In this document: one piece after another, positions 46,501-55,611 of the stretch
Layout: each line of letters opens with the position of its first letter
Numbering within the stretch: the stretch's first letter is position 1
Assembly (NCBI RefSeq): GCF_000344805.1
Contig: NC_020453.1
Location: 3,381,001-3,445,000, forward strand
Length of the DNA: 64,000 nucleotides
From: Bradyrhizobium oligotrophicum S58
Lineage (GTDB): Bacteria; Pseudomonadota; Alphaproteobacteria; Rhizobiales; Xanthobacteraceae
Reading direction: 5' to 3'
Translations under genes and position numbers: made by a program
Notes under the pieces: generated by a model
What the model was told of the DNA's origin: nothing
Database searches by the model: none
What the model saw: the letters and a program-made list of their open reading frames with translations, nothing else

Positions 46501-46962
46501 ATGTCGCTGGACGCGAGACGTCAGCTCGTGACGCAGCTTGTCGAAAGCTCGCGCATTCTGCGCAACTATATTGATCATCGTGCCAAACAGCGCGGCACCA
46601 CCCGCGCGCAATGGGTGGTGTTGTTTCGGCTGCGCGCGCATGAGGGGATGTCACAGGTCGATCTCGCAGAAGTGCTGGAATTGCAGCCGATTTCGCTGGT
46701 GCGTCTGCTCGACAGGCTGGTGGAGCAGGGATTGCTGGAACGCCGGCACGATCCCAGGGATCGCCGCGCGAATCGCCTTCATCTCACCGAGGCCGGACGA
46801 CAGCTCGTCGACGATCTCGACGGTCTGCGCGATGCGATCGCCGGCGATGTCCTGCGCGACATCTCGGACGATGCGGTAGCGACCAGCCTGGCCACGCTGC
46901 AGGAGCTCAAGGAGCGGATCAAGACGCTGTCCGAGACGAAGGCCGCGATCGCGCTCAAATAG
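46501..46962 (+). CDS. MarR-family regulator, divergent from RND efflux genes
   Basis: A 153-residue winged-helix regulator. The HTH is MSQVDLAEVLELQPISLVRL, the wing LLERRHDPRDRRANRLHLTE. It starts 158 bases from the adaptor gene start, on the opposite strand, the usual arrangement of a local repressor of an efflux pump. It differs from the MarR at 31007-31501, which sits at the head of its own operon rather than divergent. Confidence 0.9.
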   Translation: MSLDARRQLVTQLVESSRILRNYIDHRAKQRGTTRAQWVVLFRLRAHEGMSQVDLAEVLELQPISLVRLLDRLVEQGLLERRHDPRDRRANRLHLTEAGRQLVDDLDGLRDAIAGDVLRDISDDAVATSLATLQELKERIKTLSETKAAIALK

Positions 46963-47410
46963 CCGAGGCCATGCCGCGGACGGCCGCAATCCGATCTTGA
47001 GTTGCGTTGTGCTACAACAACATCCTGAGTGCGAAAAATCGCTGGAGAAGCTCTTCTCCATCCCCGAAGGTTCGCAGGGACTATTGGCCGGAAGCGTGCC
47101 TCGCGGGAGGCCGCCATGCGGCCGTTGCAGCGTGACGCTGATGGCGAGCGCAAGGCCATGGGTGGCCTGCGTCCGACGTGACTCGCTGCGTGCGACCGCG
47201 CCAGGCCTCGCCCAGGCGCGCGCGCGCCTCTCGTACGAGGCCATGTTCGGACCTATTGTCGCCGTCTTGTCGCGCCCGATGAGAGCTGATTAGAAGCGGG
47301 TGACTCCGGCGGCCATCAGGCGACGTCGGGCAATCGGCAGGATTCAACCAGGGCGGGGCTCGCGTCGTTCGACGATGCGCCGTGCGACGACAACGAATGT
47401 GGAGCTCACG
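46963..47410. other. Non-coding stretch downstream of MarR
   Basis: About 450 bases with no gene I can support. Near 47040-47060 a seven-base hairpin GGAGAAG/CTTCTCC has only a two-base loop and no T-run, so I do not call it a terminator. Confidence 0.5.
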
Positions 47411-47671
47411 ATGGAAGAGTTGAACGGAAAGATGCTCGCGTGCCAGATCCTGGTGACAGGCCTGATCGCGCGCGTCGCCAACGAGCAGCGCGATCCGCTG
47501 CGCTTCCTGACTGATTTCCGCGACGAGATCCGGGCCGTCGTCAAGGGCGTGCGGATCGCGGGCATCGAGGACTCTGATCGCGTGCGTCAGATCGCGGTGC
47601 AGACCGTGGACGAACTGTTCTCGCTGATGAAGCCGCCGAGCAGCGACGAGCAGGCGGGCCCGGCGAGCTGA
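47411..47671 (+). CDS. Hypothetical helical protein, 86 residues
   Basis: Starts MEELNGKMLACQILVTGLIA after a GGAG ribosome-binding site seven bases upstream. The chain is soluble and mainly helical (VANEQRDPLRFLTDFRDEIR, then VRQIAVQTVDELFSLMKPPS). No family recognised. It lies between MarR and the iron-receptor promoter but nothing ties it to iron. Confidence 0.6.
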   Translation: MEELNGKMLACQILVTGLIARVANEQRDPLRFLTDFRDEIRAVVKGVRIAGIEDSDRVRQIAVQTVDELFSLMKPPSSDEQAGPAS

Positions 47672-47718
47672 CCGCAAGGAAGCGGCGATTCGACAACAGC
47701 GCGAGTCAAATCGCGCTG

Positions 47719-47793
47719 TTTAGAACGATTTCAAGTTCCGTACTTTGTTAGTTGAGCGTCTTTAGAATTGTTTTGATCTGGAACTATTCAAGG
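47719..47793 (+). promoter_or_regulatory. Irr/iron-control-element-like sites upstream of the siderophore receptor
   Basis: Three diverged repeats resembling the rhizobial Irr box (as I remember it, TTTAGAACTGTTCTAAA): TTTAGAACGATTTCAAG at 47719-47735, TTTAGAATTGTTTTGAT at 47761-47777, and TCTGGAACTATTCAAGG at 47777-47793. By eye they match about 12, 13 and 11 of 17 positions. They lie 120-200 bases upstream of the receptor start. Confidence 0.35.
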
Positions 47794-47916
47794 CCAAATT
47801 AGGGCTCCTCAAATTGACCCCCTGAAACGCCCCCGATACCAACGGCACATGTTTGCAGCGCGAATGATCCGCGTTCGCGGCGTTGGAATGAAAAATCTGG
47901 GGCGCGTGAAAACAAA

Positions 47917-50331
47917 ATGGGACAGGTGAGAGCACCGCTTTCGCTGCGTGCAGTCGCAGCGACGAGGTTCATTGACGGACGAGGAGAGGGGCCCTTCGTC
48001 ACCAAGGTGTCGGCGGTCGCCGGACTGATGGCCGTCGCATCAGTGTCGTCAGCCGAGGCGCAGCCGGCCTCCGACCTGCCGCCCGTCAACGTCGATGCGC
48101 CGATTGCGCGCGCCAGGCCGATGTCGTCCAAGCCGACTGCCGAGCAGGTCCGCGCGCGCAATGCGCTGCGCCGTGCAGCCCGCCAGCAGGCGGTGCAGCA
48201 CGCCGCGGTGGCGTTCCCCAATGCGGGCGGCCTGACCGCACCCGACGCCAATCCCTATGCGGATGCGGCCGCACCTTACAAGATCGACCGCGTCGCCTCG
48301 GGCAAGTTCACCGAGCCGCTGCTCAACACCGCCAAGACGATCACGGTCCTCAGCAAGGAAGTGCTCGAGGACAAGAATGCGACGTCGCTGAGGGAGGTCG
48401 GACGTTCGACCGCGGGCGTGACGCTCGGCTCGGGCGAGGGCGGCAACGCGTTCGGCGACCGCTTCTTCATCCGCGGCTTCGACGCGCGCAATGACGTCTT
48501 CATCGATGGCATTCGCGATCCCGCGGTGTCGATCCGCGAGAACTTCTTCACCGAGCAGATCGAGATCCTGCGCGGACCGGCCTCGGCCTATGCCGGCCGC
48601 GGCACCGCCGGCGGGGCCATCAACATCGTCACCAAGCAGGCCGGCGACCGCAATTTCTACAATGCCGAATCCACCTTCGGCACTGACCAGACCAAGCGCG
48701 TGACGCTCGACGTCAACCAGGTGATCTCGCCGACCTTCTCGGTGCGCACCGGCGGACTGTTCCAGGACGCCAATGTCGCGGGCCGCGACTACGTCACCGA
48801 CAATCGCTGGGGTGGCTTCGTCTCGACCAAATGGACCCCGACCGACAGCATCAAGGTCACCACCAACTACGTGCACACCGATTCGAGCGGCCGGCCCGAT
48901 TTTGGCGTCCCCTACTACAAGCAGGGCAACGTGCCGGTGACGGAAGCCGGCATTTCCCGCAACACCTGGTACGGCTTCCTCAATCGCGACTTCCAGACCG
49001 CGCGGCAGGATTTCGGGACCCTGACGGGCGAGTTCAAGGTGACCGACAGCATCACCCTGACCAGCCGCACCCGCATGGAGCATTCGGACCTGATCTATAT
49101 CGGCACCTTGCCGCAGAGCCCGGTGACGACGAGCTCCAATCCGCAATTGTGGACGTTCACGGCGAGCCCGCAGAGCCGCAACCAGTGGGTCGACGTCATC
49201 GCCAACCAGCAGGACGCCAACTTCAAGTTCGACACCGGGCCGATCAAGCACACGGCGGTGGTCGGCACCGAGATCTCGAACGAGAAGGTCTCCATCAACC
49301 GCTATACCGGGCTGTCGTCGGAGTTCTTCGGCGCCGGCGCATTCAGCGGCAATGGTGCGCTGTCGGGACAGTCGATCTCCGCGCCGGCCTATACCGGCAT
49401 CCCGTTCACGACCCTGCCGTCGCTCGGCACGACGCCGACGCGCTATGACGTCGATACCCGCTCGCTCTACGTCACCGACACCGCCAACTGGCAGGACAGA
49501 GTGATCCTCAACGGCGGCATCCGTTACGACAATTACAACATGTGGGCGGGAACGACCGCGGCCAACACGACCAAATTGCCGTCCGACTTCATCAACTACA
49601 ATGGCAGCGTGGTCTACAAGCCGCTGCCGATCGGCAGCATCTACGCGGCCTATGCGACCTCGACCAACCCGTTCGGATCGGAGCTCGACGGCACCGGCAC
49701 CGACTACGGCGCCCCGGTTCCCGGCGGCACCATCCTCGGGCCGGAGCGCAACAAGGGCGCCGAGGTCGGCACCAAATGGGAGCTGTTCGACCGCCATCTG
49801 CTGGTCAGCGGCGCGCTGTTCCATACCACCAAGGACAATGCGCGCGAGACGGTGAACGGCGTGCTGACGTCGGGCGCGGCCTACCGCATCCAGGGCATCG
49901 ACCTCGAGGCGAGCGGCAATCTCACCGATCGCTGGAGCATCTTCGGCGGCCTCGTCCTGATGCAGTCCAAGGTCACGCAGAGCGGCGTCGCCTCGAACAT
50001 CGGCCTGCAGCTTGCCAACGTCGCGCACCAGTCGTTCAGCCTGCTGTCGAAGTACAAGTTCGACGATGGCTGGGAGGTCGGCGGCCAGGCCGTGTTCAGG
50101 TCGAAGGTGTATGGCGGCACGTTCGGCGCCAACACCGGCACCCTGATCCCGAGCTATTGGCGCTTCGATGCGTTCGTCGAGAAGAAGATCGACGCGCACT
50201 GGACCATGAAGCTCTACGCGCAGAACCTGACCAACAAGCTCTATTACGATACGCTGTACCGGAGCGCGGCGCCGTTCGTCGCCGTCGCCCCGGGCCGCGC
50301 CTTTTACATCGTCACCACTGCGAAGTTCTGA
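47917..50331 (+). CDS. TonB-dependent siderophore receptor
   Basis: An 804-residue outer-membrane receptor. After a long signal region (through SSAEA near residue 48) the LPPVNVDAP stretch looks like the TonB box. An unusually long linker (about residues 60-115) leads to the plug ([18 protein letters not shown], then [20 protein letters not shown]). A 22-strand barrel ends in the C-terminal aromatic Phe (FYIVTTAKF). The [20 protein letters not shown] plug resembles catecholate receptors such as Fiu, and the adjacent piuC gene agrees. The operon continues with piuC, exbB, exbD and tonB. Confidence 0.9.
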   Translation: MGQVRAPLSLRAVAATRFIDGRGEGPFVTKVSAVAGLMAVASVSSAEAQPASDLPPVNVDAPIARARPMSSKPTAEQVRARNALRRAARQQAVQHAAVAFPNAGGLTAPDANPYADAAAPYKIDRVASGKFTEPLLNTAKTITVLSKEVLEDKNATSLREVGRSTAGVTLGSGEGGNAFGDRFFIRGFDARNDVFIDGIRDPAVSIRENFFTEQIEILRGPASAYAGRGTAGGAINIVTKQAGDRNFYNAESTFGTDQTKRVTLDVNQVISPTFSVRTGGLFQDANVAGRDYVTDNRWGGFVSTKWTPTDSIKVTTNYVHTDSSGRPDFGVPYYKQGNVPVTEAGISRNTWYGFLNRDFQTARQDFGTLTGEFKVTDSITLTSRTRMEHSDLIYIGTLPQSPVTTSSNPQLWTFTASPQSRNQWVDVIANQQDANFKFDTGPIKHTAVVGTEISNEKVSINRYTGLSSEFFGAGAFSGNGALSGQSISAPAYTGIPFTTLPSLGTTPTRYDVDTRSLYVTDTANWQDRVILNGGIRYDNYNMWAGTTAANTTKLPSDFINYNGSVVYKPLPIGSIYAAYATSTNPFGSELDGTGTDYGAPVPGGTILGPERNKGAEVGTKWELFDRHLLVSGALFHTTKDNARETVNGVLTSGAAYRIQGIDLEASGNLTDRWSIFGGLVLMQSKVTQSGVASNIGLQLANVAHQSFSLLSKYKFDDGWEVGGQAVFRSKVYGGTFGANTGTLIPSYWRFDAFVEKKIDAHWTMKLYAQNLTNKLYYDTLYRSAAPFVAVAPGRAFYIVTTAKF

Positions 50332-50333
50332 TC

Positions 50334-51023
50334 ATGCTGATCTGCATCCCGGACGTTCTGTCGAAAGACGAGGTGGCCGAGTTCCGCCGCATCATGGATG
50401 CGGCGGACTGGGAAGACGGCCGCTCGACGGCCGGGGCGCAGTCGGCCATGGTCAAGCACAACGAGCAGCTGCCGCCGGACGGCGAGGCGGCGCGGGTGCT
50501 GGGACGGCGCATCATCACGGCGCTGACGAACAATCCGCGCTTCCTCTCGGCGGCGATTCCGCTGCAGATCTTTCCGCCGCTGTTCAATCGCTACACCGCC
50601 TCGCGCGGCGATCATTTCGGCATCCATGTCGACAACGCCGTGCGCGGCGATCCGCTGACGGGCCTGCGCATCCGCACCGATCTGTCGATGACGCTGTTCC
50701 TGGCCGAGCCGGACAGCTATGACGGTGGCGAACTCGTGATTGAGGACACCTACGGTTCGCACGAAGTCAAGTTGCCTGCCGGGCACGCGGTGCTGTATCC
50801 GTCATCGAGCCTTCACATGGTGACCCCGGTGACGCGCGGTGCCCGGGTCGCCTCTTTTTTCTGGATGCAGAGCATGGTACGCGATGCCCATGTCCGGAGC
50901 ATGATCTTCGATCTGGACACGGCGATCCAAAGCTTGACGCAACGCGTCGGGAGGGACGATCCCGATACTGTCAAGCTGACCGGCATCTATCACAATCTGA
51001 TCCGGCAATGGGCCGAGGTTTAG
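50334..51023 (+). CDS. piuC: PiuC/YbiX-type Fe(II)/2-oxoglutarate-dependent hydroxylase
   Basis: A 229-residue dioxygenase regularly linked to siderophore receptors. The iron facial triad is FGIHVDN (His98, Asp100) plus His161 ([12 protein letters not shown]), and the 2-oxoglutarate arginine is near residue 171. It starts two bases after the receptor stop, so it is co-translated. It probably modifies the siderophore or an iron-uptake component; the substrate is unknown. Confidence 0.9.
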   Translation: MLICIPDVLSKDEVAEFRRIMDAADWEDGRSTAGAQSAMVKHNEQLPPDGEAARVLGRRIITALTNNPRFLSAAIPLQIFPPLFNRYTASRGDHFGIHVDNAVRGDPLTGLRIRTDLSMTLFLAEPDSYDGGELVIEDTYGSHEVKLPAGHAVLYPSSSLHMVTPVTRGARVASFFWMQSMVRDAHVRSMIFDLDTAIQSLTQRVGRDDPDTVKLTGIYHNLIRQWAEV

Positions 51024-51034
51024 TGGGCCGAGAT

Positions 51035-51994
51035 ATGATGACATCGTTCCTTGTTAGGTTTGCAATCGTCCTGTCATGTCTGGCTGTTTCGGCCGTGGCG
51101 CCTGCGGGCGCCCAGCAGGTGACGCAGCCGGCCGCGGCAGCTTCCACGGATGTGTCCGTCCAGGCGCCGGCCGCCGGACAGGCGGCAGCCGCGCCGACCG
51201 CAACAACGGCCGCGCCGAATGCAACCGCCGCACCGAGTGCGGAGAGCGGCGCGCGCAGTGGCAAGGCGGTTGCCACTGGACTCGACGAGCTGTCACCCCT
51301 CGGCATGTTCCTCAAGGCCGACATGGTCGTGAAGGCGGTGATGATCGCGCTGGCGCTGGCGTCGGTTGCGAGCTGGACGATATTGATTGCCAAGAGCATC
51401 GAGTTCTCCGTGCTGCGCAGCAGGCTCGTCGGCGCCTTGCGCAAGCTCAGCAGTGCAAAGTCGCTCGCCGAAGCCCAGCTTGCGCTCGGGCAGGGGAAGC
51501 GCGAAGGCAAGCAGGACGGCAAGAACGTCGCGGCCGTCCTGCTTCAGGCGGCGATATCGGAGGCGCGGCTGTCGGCCGGGCTCAGCAGTGACGAGGGCAT
51601 CAAGGAGCGTGCGGGGTCGAGCTTTACCGAGATCGTCCGCGCCGAGGCGCGCCGGGTTCGCGTCGGCATGGGCCTGCTCGCCACCGTCGGTGCGATCTCG
51701 CCCTTCGTCGGCCTGTTCGGCACCGTCTGGGGCATCATGAACAGCTTCATCGGCATTTCCAGATCGCAGACCACCAACCTCGCGGTGGTCGCGCCGGGCA
51801 TCGCGGAGGCGCTGCTGGCGACCGCGATCGGGCTCGCCGCCGCAATCCCCGCGGTCATCATCTACAATCACTTCTCGCGCGTCACGAAGGGCTATCTCGA
51901 GCTGGTCAACCGTGCCTCCGGCGCGACGGGGCGGCTGCTGTCGCGCGATCTCGATCGCGGCCAGATCGGCATTCACGCGCGCGCGGCGGAGTAG
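51035..51994 (+). CDS. exbB: TonB-system energiser ExbB with N-terminal extension
   Basis: A 319-residue inner-membrane protein. A signal-like helix and an Ala/Pro/Thr-rich periplasmic extension (about residues 20-85) precede the three ExbB helices: VVKAVMIALALASVASWTIL, VGMGLLATVGAISPFVGLFG and ATAIGLAAAIPAVIIYNHFS. The last two flank the ion channel with ExbD. Extensions of this kind occur in some proteobacterial ExbB. Start ATG 51035 is 11 bases after piuC. It works with ExbD and TonB downstream. Confidence 0.9.
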   Translation: MMTSFLVRFAIVLSCLAVSAVAPAGAQQVTQPAAAASTDVSVQAPAAGQAAAAPTATTAAPNATAAPSAESGARSGKAVATGLDELSPLGMFLKADMVVKAVMIALALASVASWTILIAKSIEFSVLRSRLVGALRKLSSAKSLAEAQLALGQGKREGKQDGKNVAAVLLQAAISEARLSAGLSSDEGIKERAGSSFTEIVRAEARRVRVGMGLLATVGAISPFVGLFGTVWGIMNSFIGISRSQTTNLAVVAPGIAEALLATAIGLAAAIPAVIIYNHFSRVTKGYLELVNRASGATGRLLSRDLDRGQIGIHARAAE

Positions 51995-52000
51995 CAGGCA

Positions 52001-52465
52001 ATGGCCGTCTCGCTCTCCGAAGGCGATCTCGACGACGATTTCGACGAGACCCACGACATCAACGTGACGCCGTTCATCGACGTCATCCTGGTGCTGCTGA
52101 TCATCTTCATGGTGGCGGCGCCGCTGTCGACCGTGGACCTGCCGATCGACCTGCCGTCCTCGACGGCGACGCCGCAGAAAAAGCCGGACAAGCCGACCTA
52201 CGTGTCGATCAAGCCGGACCTCACGCTTGCGATCAATGAAAATTCCGTGAAGCGGGTCGATCTGGTGTCGGAGCTGAACAAGGCCATGGCCGATCACGCC
52301 ACGGATGACCGCACGGTCTTCCTGCGCGGCGATCGCTCGGCGCCCTATGGCGAGGTCATGGACGTGTTGGAGCTGCTGCGGAGCGCGGGCTACAAGTTCA
52401 AGCTGGTGGCGCTGGAACGTGTTGCCGGCGCGACCGGCGATGCGGCTCCGGCGCCGCAGCCCTGA
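52001..52465 (+). CDS. exbD: ExbD biopolymer transport protein
   Basis: A 154-residue single-pass membrane protein with the conserved transmembrane Asp27 in NVTPFIDVILVLLIIFMVAA, followed by a periplasmic domain (LSTVDLPIDLPSS, DRTVFLRGDRSAPYGEVMDV). With ExbB it forms the proton channel that powers TonB. It starts six bases after the exbB stop. Confidence 0.93.
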   Translation: MAVSLSEGDLDDDFDETHDINVTPFIDVILVLLIIFMVAAPLSTVDLPIDLPSSTATPQKKPDKPTYVSIKPDLTLAINENSVKRVDLVSELNKAMADHATDDRTVFLRGDRSAPYGEVMDVLELLRSAGYKFKLVALERVAGATGDAAPAPQP

Positions 52466-52479
52466 CCGGCCGGTGTGAG

Positions 52480-53271
52480 ATGAGCGAGCTCGACACCGCA
52501 CACGGCACCTCGCGCGGCGCCTGGCTGATCGCGGCGCTGGTCGCGATCGTGCTCCATATCGGCGGCGTGGCCGTGGCGTTGACCACGGCGCATGGCGACG
52601 ATGATGTGGGCGGGCTCGGCACCGCCGCCGATGTCATCGACGTCGAGATCGCAGCGCCGAAGGTCGAGGAGAACGATCTGCCCACCGGCGTCAATTCCAC
52701 GGCAGAAACGGCATCGGCCGCGACCCCTGAGCAGAAGGCCGAGACCGAGCAGACCGATCTGCAGAAGGGCGTTCCGACCACCACGGAAGAGGCCGACCAG
52801 CGGGTCTCGCCCACCGAGGTCAAGAAGCCGACCGAAGAGGAGAAGGTCGCCGCCGTCGAGACCAGCGCCTCCGAAGCGCGGGATTCGTCGGTGGACAGCT
52901 CGCAGAAGACGCTCGATTTCAAGGTTCCCGAAGCCGAGCGCGTCAAGGCGCCCGATCCCACCGGGACGGGCAAGGACAGGGATCCGCAAACCACGAACTG
53001 GCAGCGCAAGCTCAGCCTGATCGTGAAGAAGAATCAGAAATACCCGGCCGGCAAGACCCAGGGCGGAAGCGTCCGGGTGTCGTTCAAGCTCAACCGCCGC
53101 GGCAATGTGCTGTCGGTGGATGTGACGCAATCATCCGGAGATCCGGATTACGACCGCGAAGCCGTGGCCATGGTCCGGCGCTCGGATCCGTTCCCGAAGC
53201 CGCCGGCAAAGGCTGCGGACGACGAGATTCCCCTGACCATCGTGGTGAATTTCCCACCGGGCAAAGCCTGA
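52480..53271 (+). CDS. tonB: TonB energy transducer with acidic linker
   Basis: A 263-residue TonB. One N-terminal helix (AWLIAALVAIVLHIGGVAVA) anchors it. A long, mostly acidic linker (about residues 50-155, Glu/Thr/Lys-rich) replaces the usual proline-rich spacer. The C-terminal TonB domain (KYPAGKTQGGSVRVSFKLN onward, with SSGDPDYDREAVAMVRRSDP) reaches the receptor plug. It is the last gene of the iron-uptake operon. Confidence 0.9.
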   Translation: MSELDTAHGTSRGAWLIAALVAIVLHIGGVAVALTTAHGDDDVGGLGTAADVIDVEIAAPKVEENDLPTGVNSTAETASAATPEQKAETEQTDLQKGVPTTTEEADQRVSPTEVKKPTEEEKVAAVETSASEARDSSVDSSQKTLDFKVPEAERVKAPDPTGTGKDRDPQTTNWQRKLSLIVKKNQKYPAGKTQGGSVRVSFKLNRRGNVLSVDVTQSSGDPDYDREAVAMVRRSDPFPKPPAKAADDEIPLTIVVNFPPGKA

Positions 53272-53295
53272 CGGCATGCGCCGGCGCTGCTGTCT

Positions 53296-53700
53296 TTACT
53301 GCCAGTACAGCCGGATCCCGACATAGGCGACACAGAGCGCGGCGAAGATCAGCGCCACCGGGAGCTTGCGCGCGGTTGCGGCCCCGGACGGCGCAGCCTT
53401 GGGCTTCGGCGGCAGCTTGCGGAATGCGGTGACGTTGTCGGTCACGGGCTCGGCGGTGGCCGGCTTCACCTCGGGAGGCGCGCCGCCGCCGCCCATCTCG
53501 GCATAATAGGCCTTGTACATCTCGCGGATGGTGGCCTCGGTCGCCTCGTGCTCCGACAGGTCGGTGAGCCGGGTCTTGTAGCTCGCCAGAAACTCCTGCG
53601 CCGCCGGCGGCAGGCCGGACGCGCCGTTCAGCTTGGCGATCATCTTCCATGTCGCGAAATCTGCACGGGCCCGCGTATCGGCGCGGCGTGCAATCATCAT
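53296..53700 (-). CDS. Hypothetical protein with C-terminal membrane anchor
   Basis: A 134-residue protein, basic and helical at first (MMIARRADTRARADFATWKM), then a helical domain with two short conserved-looking stretches (LPPAAQEFLASYKTRLTDLS and ATIREMYKAYYAEMG), a Pro/Lys linker, and a single C-terminal helix (KLPVALIFAALCVAYVGIRL). The start is the ATG at 53700; TTG 53718 would add six residues. It is convergent with tonB. Function unknown. Confidence 0.6.
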   Translation of the reverse strand: MMIARRADTRARADFATWKMIAKLNGASGLPPAAQEFLASYKTRLTDLSEHEATEATIREMYKAYYAEMGGGGAPPEVKPATAEPVTDNVTAFRKLPPKPKAAPSGAATARKLPVALIFAALCVAYVGIRLYWQ

Positions 53701-53757
53701 GTCAGCGGCTTTGACCAAGAGTGCCTCGAGCTCGTTTACCGTCCCTGATGCGGAGAC

Positions 53758-54438
53758 TTATGTGTTACCCGTCAATAACAGAAGCAGTTGCTTGAGAGAA
53801 TCGGTCGTGGCGCGGAGCAGCCCTGACACAAAATCAAGATTGAGACCGAACTGGGAACCCGCAAGCGGCAGAACGATCAAAAATCCGATCAGGATCAGCA
53901 TGCCCCAGGGCTCGAGCCGGGCCAGCGGCCGCGCCAGGATCGCGGGCAGCAGGCCCACTGCCACCCGGCCGCCGTCGAGCGGCGGTATCGGGAGCATGTT
54001 GAACACCGCGAGCAGGATGTTGAACGAAAAGGCATTGATCAGGTTGCTGGCAACCCATCGGGCGCCGTCCGCCGGCACCAGCGGCATGAGGTGAAATGCC
54101 AGCCCGGCCGCCAAGGCGAGCGCGATGTTGGTCGCCGGACCCGCCAGCGCCACCATGACCATGCCGGCGCGGAGCGGCTTCAGGTTGCGGAAATCGACCG
54201 GAACCGGCTTGGCGTAGCCGAACAGGAACGGCGAGCCGGAGAACAGCAGCATCCCGGGCAGCAGGATCGTGCCGAACGGATCGATGTGCTTGAGCGGATT
54301 GAAGCTGACGCGACCGAGTTGCAACGCGGTGTCGTCGCCGAACCGCCAGGCGACATAGGCATGGGCCGCTTCGTGGAAGGTGATGGCGACGATGATCGGC
54401 AGGATCCAGATCGAAATGCCGTAGAGCGAGATGTTCAA
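53758..54438 (-). CDS. M50-family membrane metalloprotease (site-2 protease type)
   Basis: A 226-residue intramembrane zinc protease. The zinc motif HEAAH (His22, Glu23, His26) is in the first helix region, and the second ligand region is NMLPIPPLDGGR (Asp near residue 153). This compact form without a PDZ domain is the type widespread in bacteria beside RseP. Substrate unknown. It is followed 56 bases later, on the same strand, upstream, by a GFA gene. Confidence 0.88.
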   Translation of the reverse strand: MNISLYGISIWILPIIVAITFHEAAHAYVAWRFGDDTALQLGRVSFNPLKHIDPFGTILLPGMLLFSGSPFLFGYAKPVPVDFRNLKPLRAGMVMVALAGPATNIALALAAGLAFHLMPLVPADGARWVASNLINAFSFNILLAVFNMLPIPPLDGGRVAVGLLPAILARPLARLEPWGMLILIGFLIVLPLAGSQFGLNLDFVSGLLRATTDSLKQLLLLLTGNT

Positions 54439-54494
54439 GGATGCGGTTCCGGACGACGTATACCGACCTAGATAGGCACGGCGGTTCCCGGATG

Positions 54495-54884
54495 CTACGC
54501 GGGATTTTCCGGAAATTGCGGCAGGCCGTCATTAAGGTTGACCCAGCCGATCTTGGCCGACACCCAGATGTGCTCGGTCGGCGCGAACGCGTTGGGGTCG
54601 TCGAAGCAGGCCAGCGCCACGCCGACCACCGGGCGGGTGTTGCGCCAGGAGAACAGCCGGGTGCCGCAGCGTGGGCAGAACATCCTGTCGAGCGCGTCGG
54701 AGGAGGGGAAGCGCGCGGCCTCGCCCTGAATCGTCAGCGCATCATGGGAAAACAGCGCACGGGCGAAGTAGGGCGATCCCATCGCCTTCTGGCAATTGCG
54801 GCAGTGGCAGACACGGACATTGATCGGCTCGCCCGCACATTGGAAGCGCACCGCGCCGCAGAAACATCCGCCGTGATGGATCAT
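54495..54884 (-). CDS. GFA (glutathione-dependent formaldehyde-activating) family protein
   Basis: A 129-residue zinc protein of the Mss4-like fold. The zinc ligands are GCFCGAV (Cys7, Cys9), CHCRNCQ (Cys26, Cys28, Cys31) and CPRCG (Cys70, Cys73), all intact. Family members include glutathione-dependent formaldehyde-activating enzyme, but most of this size are uncharacterised. Start ATG 54884 is where the first zinc motif begins; the frame continues upstream into a degenerate stretch. Confidence 0.85.
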   Translation of the reverse strand: MIHHGGCFCGAVRFQCAGEPINVRVCHCRNCQKAMGSPYFARALFSHDALTIQGEAARFPSSDALDRMFCPRCGTRLFSWRNTRPVVGVALACFDDPNAFAPTEHIWVSAKIGWVNLNDGLPQFPENPA

Positions 54885-55044
54885 GATGTCGCTCCGTGCA
54901 GGCTGGGCACGCGATGCCGCGCATCGCTGCGAACACTGTAGCCGACTCGCAAACGCCGGTGAACGTACGAACGTCCGACCACCTGGAGGGCGTTGCTGGG
55001 CAGCGCATGAGTTGGCAGCAGTTGCTGCGGTCAGAGCAGCGCTG

Positions 55045-55217
55045 CGGCCCCCCCCCCCCGCGACAGCGCTAAAGGCGACCACGACGAGCGGGGGCGCGCG
55101 CCAGGCCACCAGCAGCACGAAGCCGACCAGCGCGATCGCAAAATCCTTCGCGCCATGGACGGTGGCGGTCCAGACCGGGTCGTACAGCGCTGCGCCGAGC
55201 ACGCCGACGACGGCGGC
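55045..55217 (-). pseudogene. Remnant of chromate transporter ChrA (C-terminal end)
   Basis: In the minus-strand frame, AAVVGVLGAALYDPVWTATV and DFAIALVGFVLLVAWRAPPL match what I recall of the C-terminal helices of ChrA chromate transporters. Everything N-terminal of this is missing, and the hemerythrin remnant begins on the other strand exactly where homology stops (about 55209-55217). A 12-C run interrupts its 3' end. Not functional. Confidence 0.6.
55048..55059 (+). repeat. Run of 12 cytosines
   Basis: Twelve C residues in a row (G12 on the other strand) lie inside the end of the ChrA remnant. Such runs are prone to slippage and to sequencing error; this one is probably a decay product of the dead gene. 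Confidence 0.8.
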
Positions 55218-55514
55218 ACGATCCTGCGCCTCGCCCCGTCCGGGCGCAGCAACGCCGACGACCGCCGGCAGCTCGTCACATCGATGCAGGCCTCATCACG
55301 ATGTACCGGCCACACGCCGCGTGAGGACACTGAACTGTTTCCGAAGATCAAGGACGTCGTCTCCTCGCACGAATACGACGCGATGGCCGAGGATTTCGAG
55401 AAGAAGGAGCACGAACTGTTCGGCGCTGACGGCTTCGAAAAGATGACCGCCCGCGTCGCCGCGCTCGAGCAGCAGATGGGCATATTCGACCTGAATCAGT
55501 TCACGCCGCGCTGA
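55209..55514 (+). pseudogene. Remnant of hemerythrin HHE-domain gene (C-terminal half)
   Basis: The plus-strand frame reads ILRLAPSGRSNADDRRQLVT, then SMQA, and later REDTELFPKIKDVVSSHEYD and EKKEHELFGADGFEKMTARV, the second half of a hemerythrin-like domain with its His/Glu iron ligands. The N-terminal half is absent. In the middle, one base and then two bases appear to be missing (near 55282-55315), shifting about ten codons; the FITMYRPHAA-like segment is seen only in another frame. The gene is dead. Confidence 0.6.
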
Positions 55515-55611
55515 TGCGCTCGGGAAGCTCGAGGTGATCGACCGACGGGATCGCGGTTGCGGAATTGAAATCCCGCGCTATCGTTGATCTGAGACGAGAC
55601 GCGGAGCTGAC

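Noticed and set aside
46997..47293. A 98-codon frame between MarR and the 86-residue gene
   Set aside because: No protein-like periodicity, no ribosome-binding site, and a mixture of Cys, Arg and Pro typical of chance frames.
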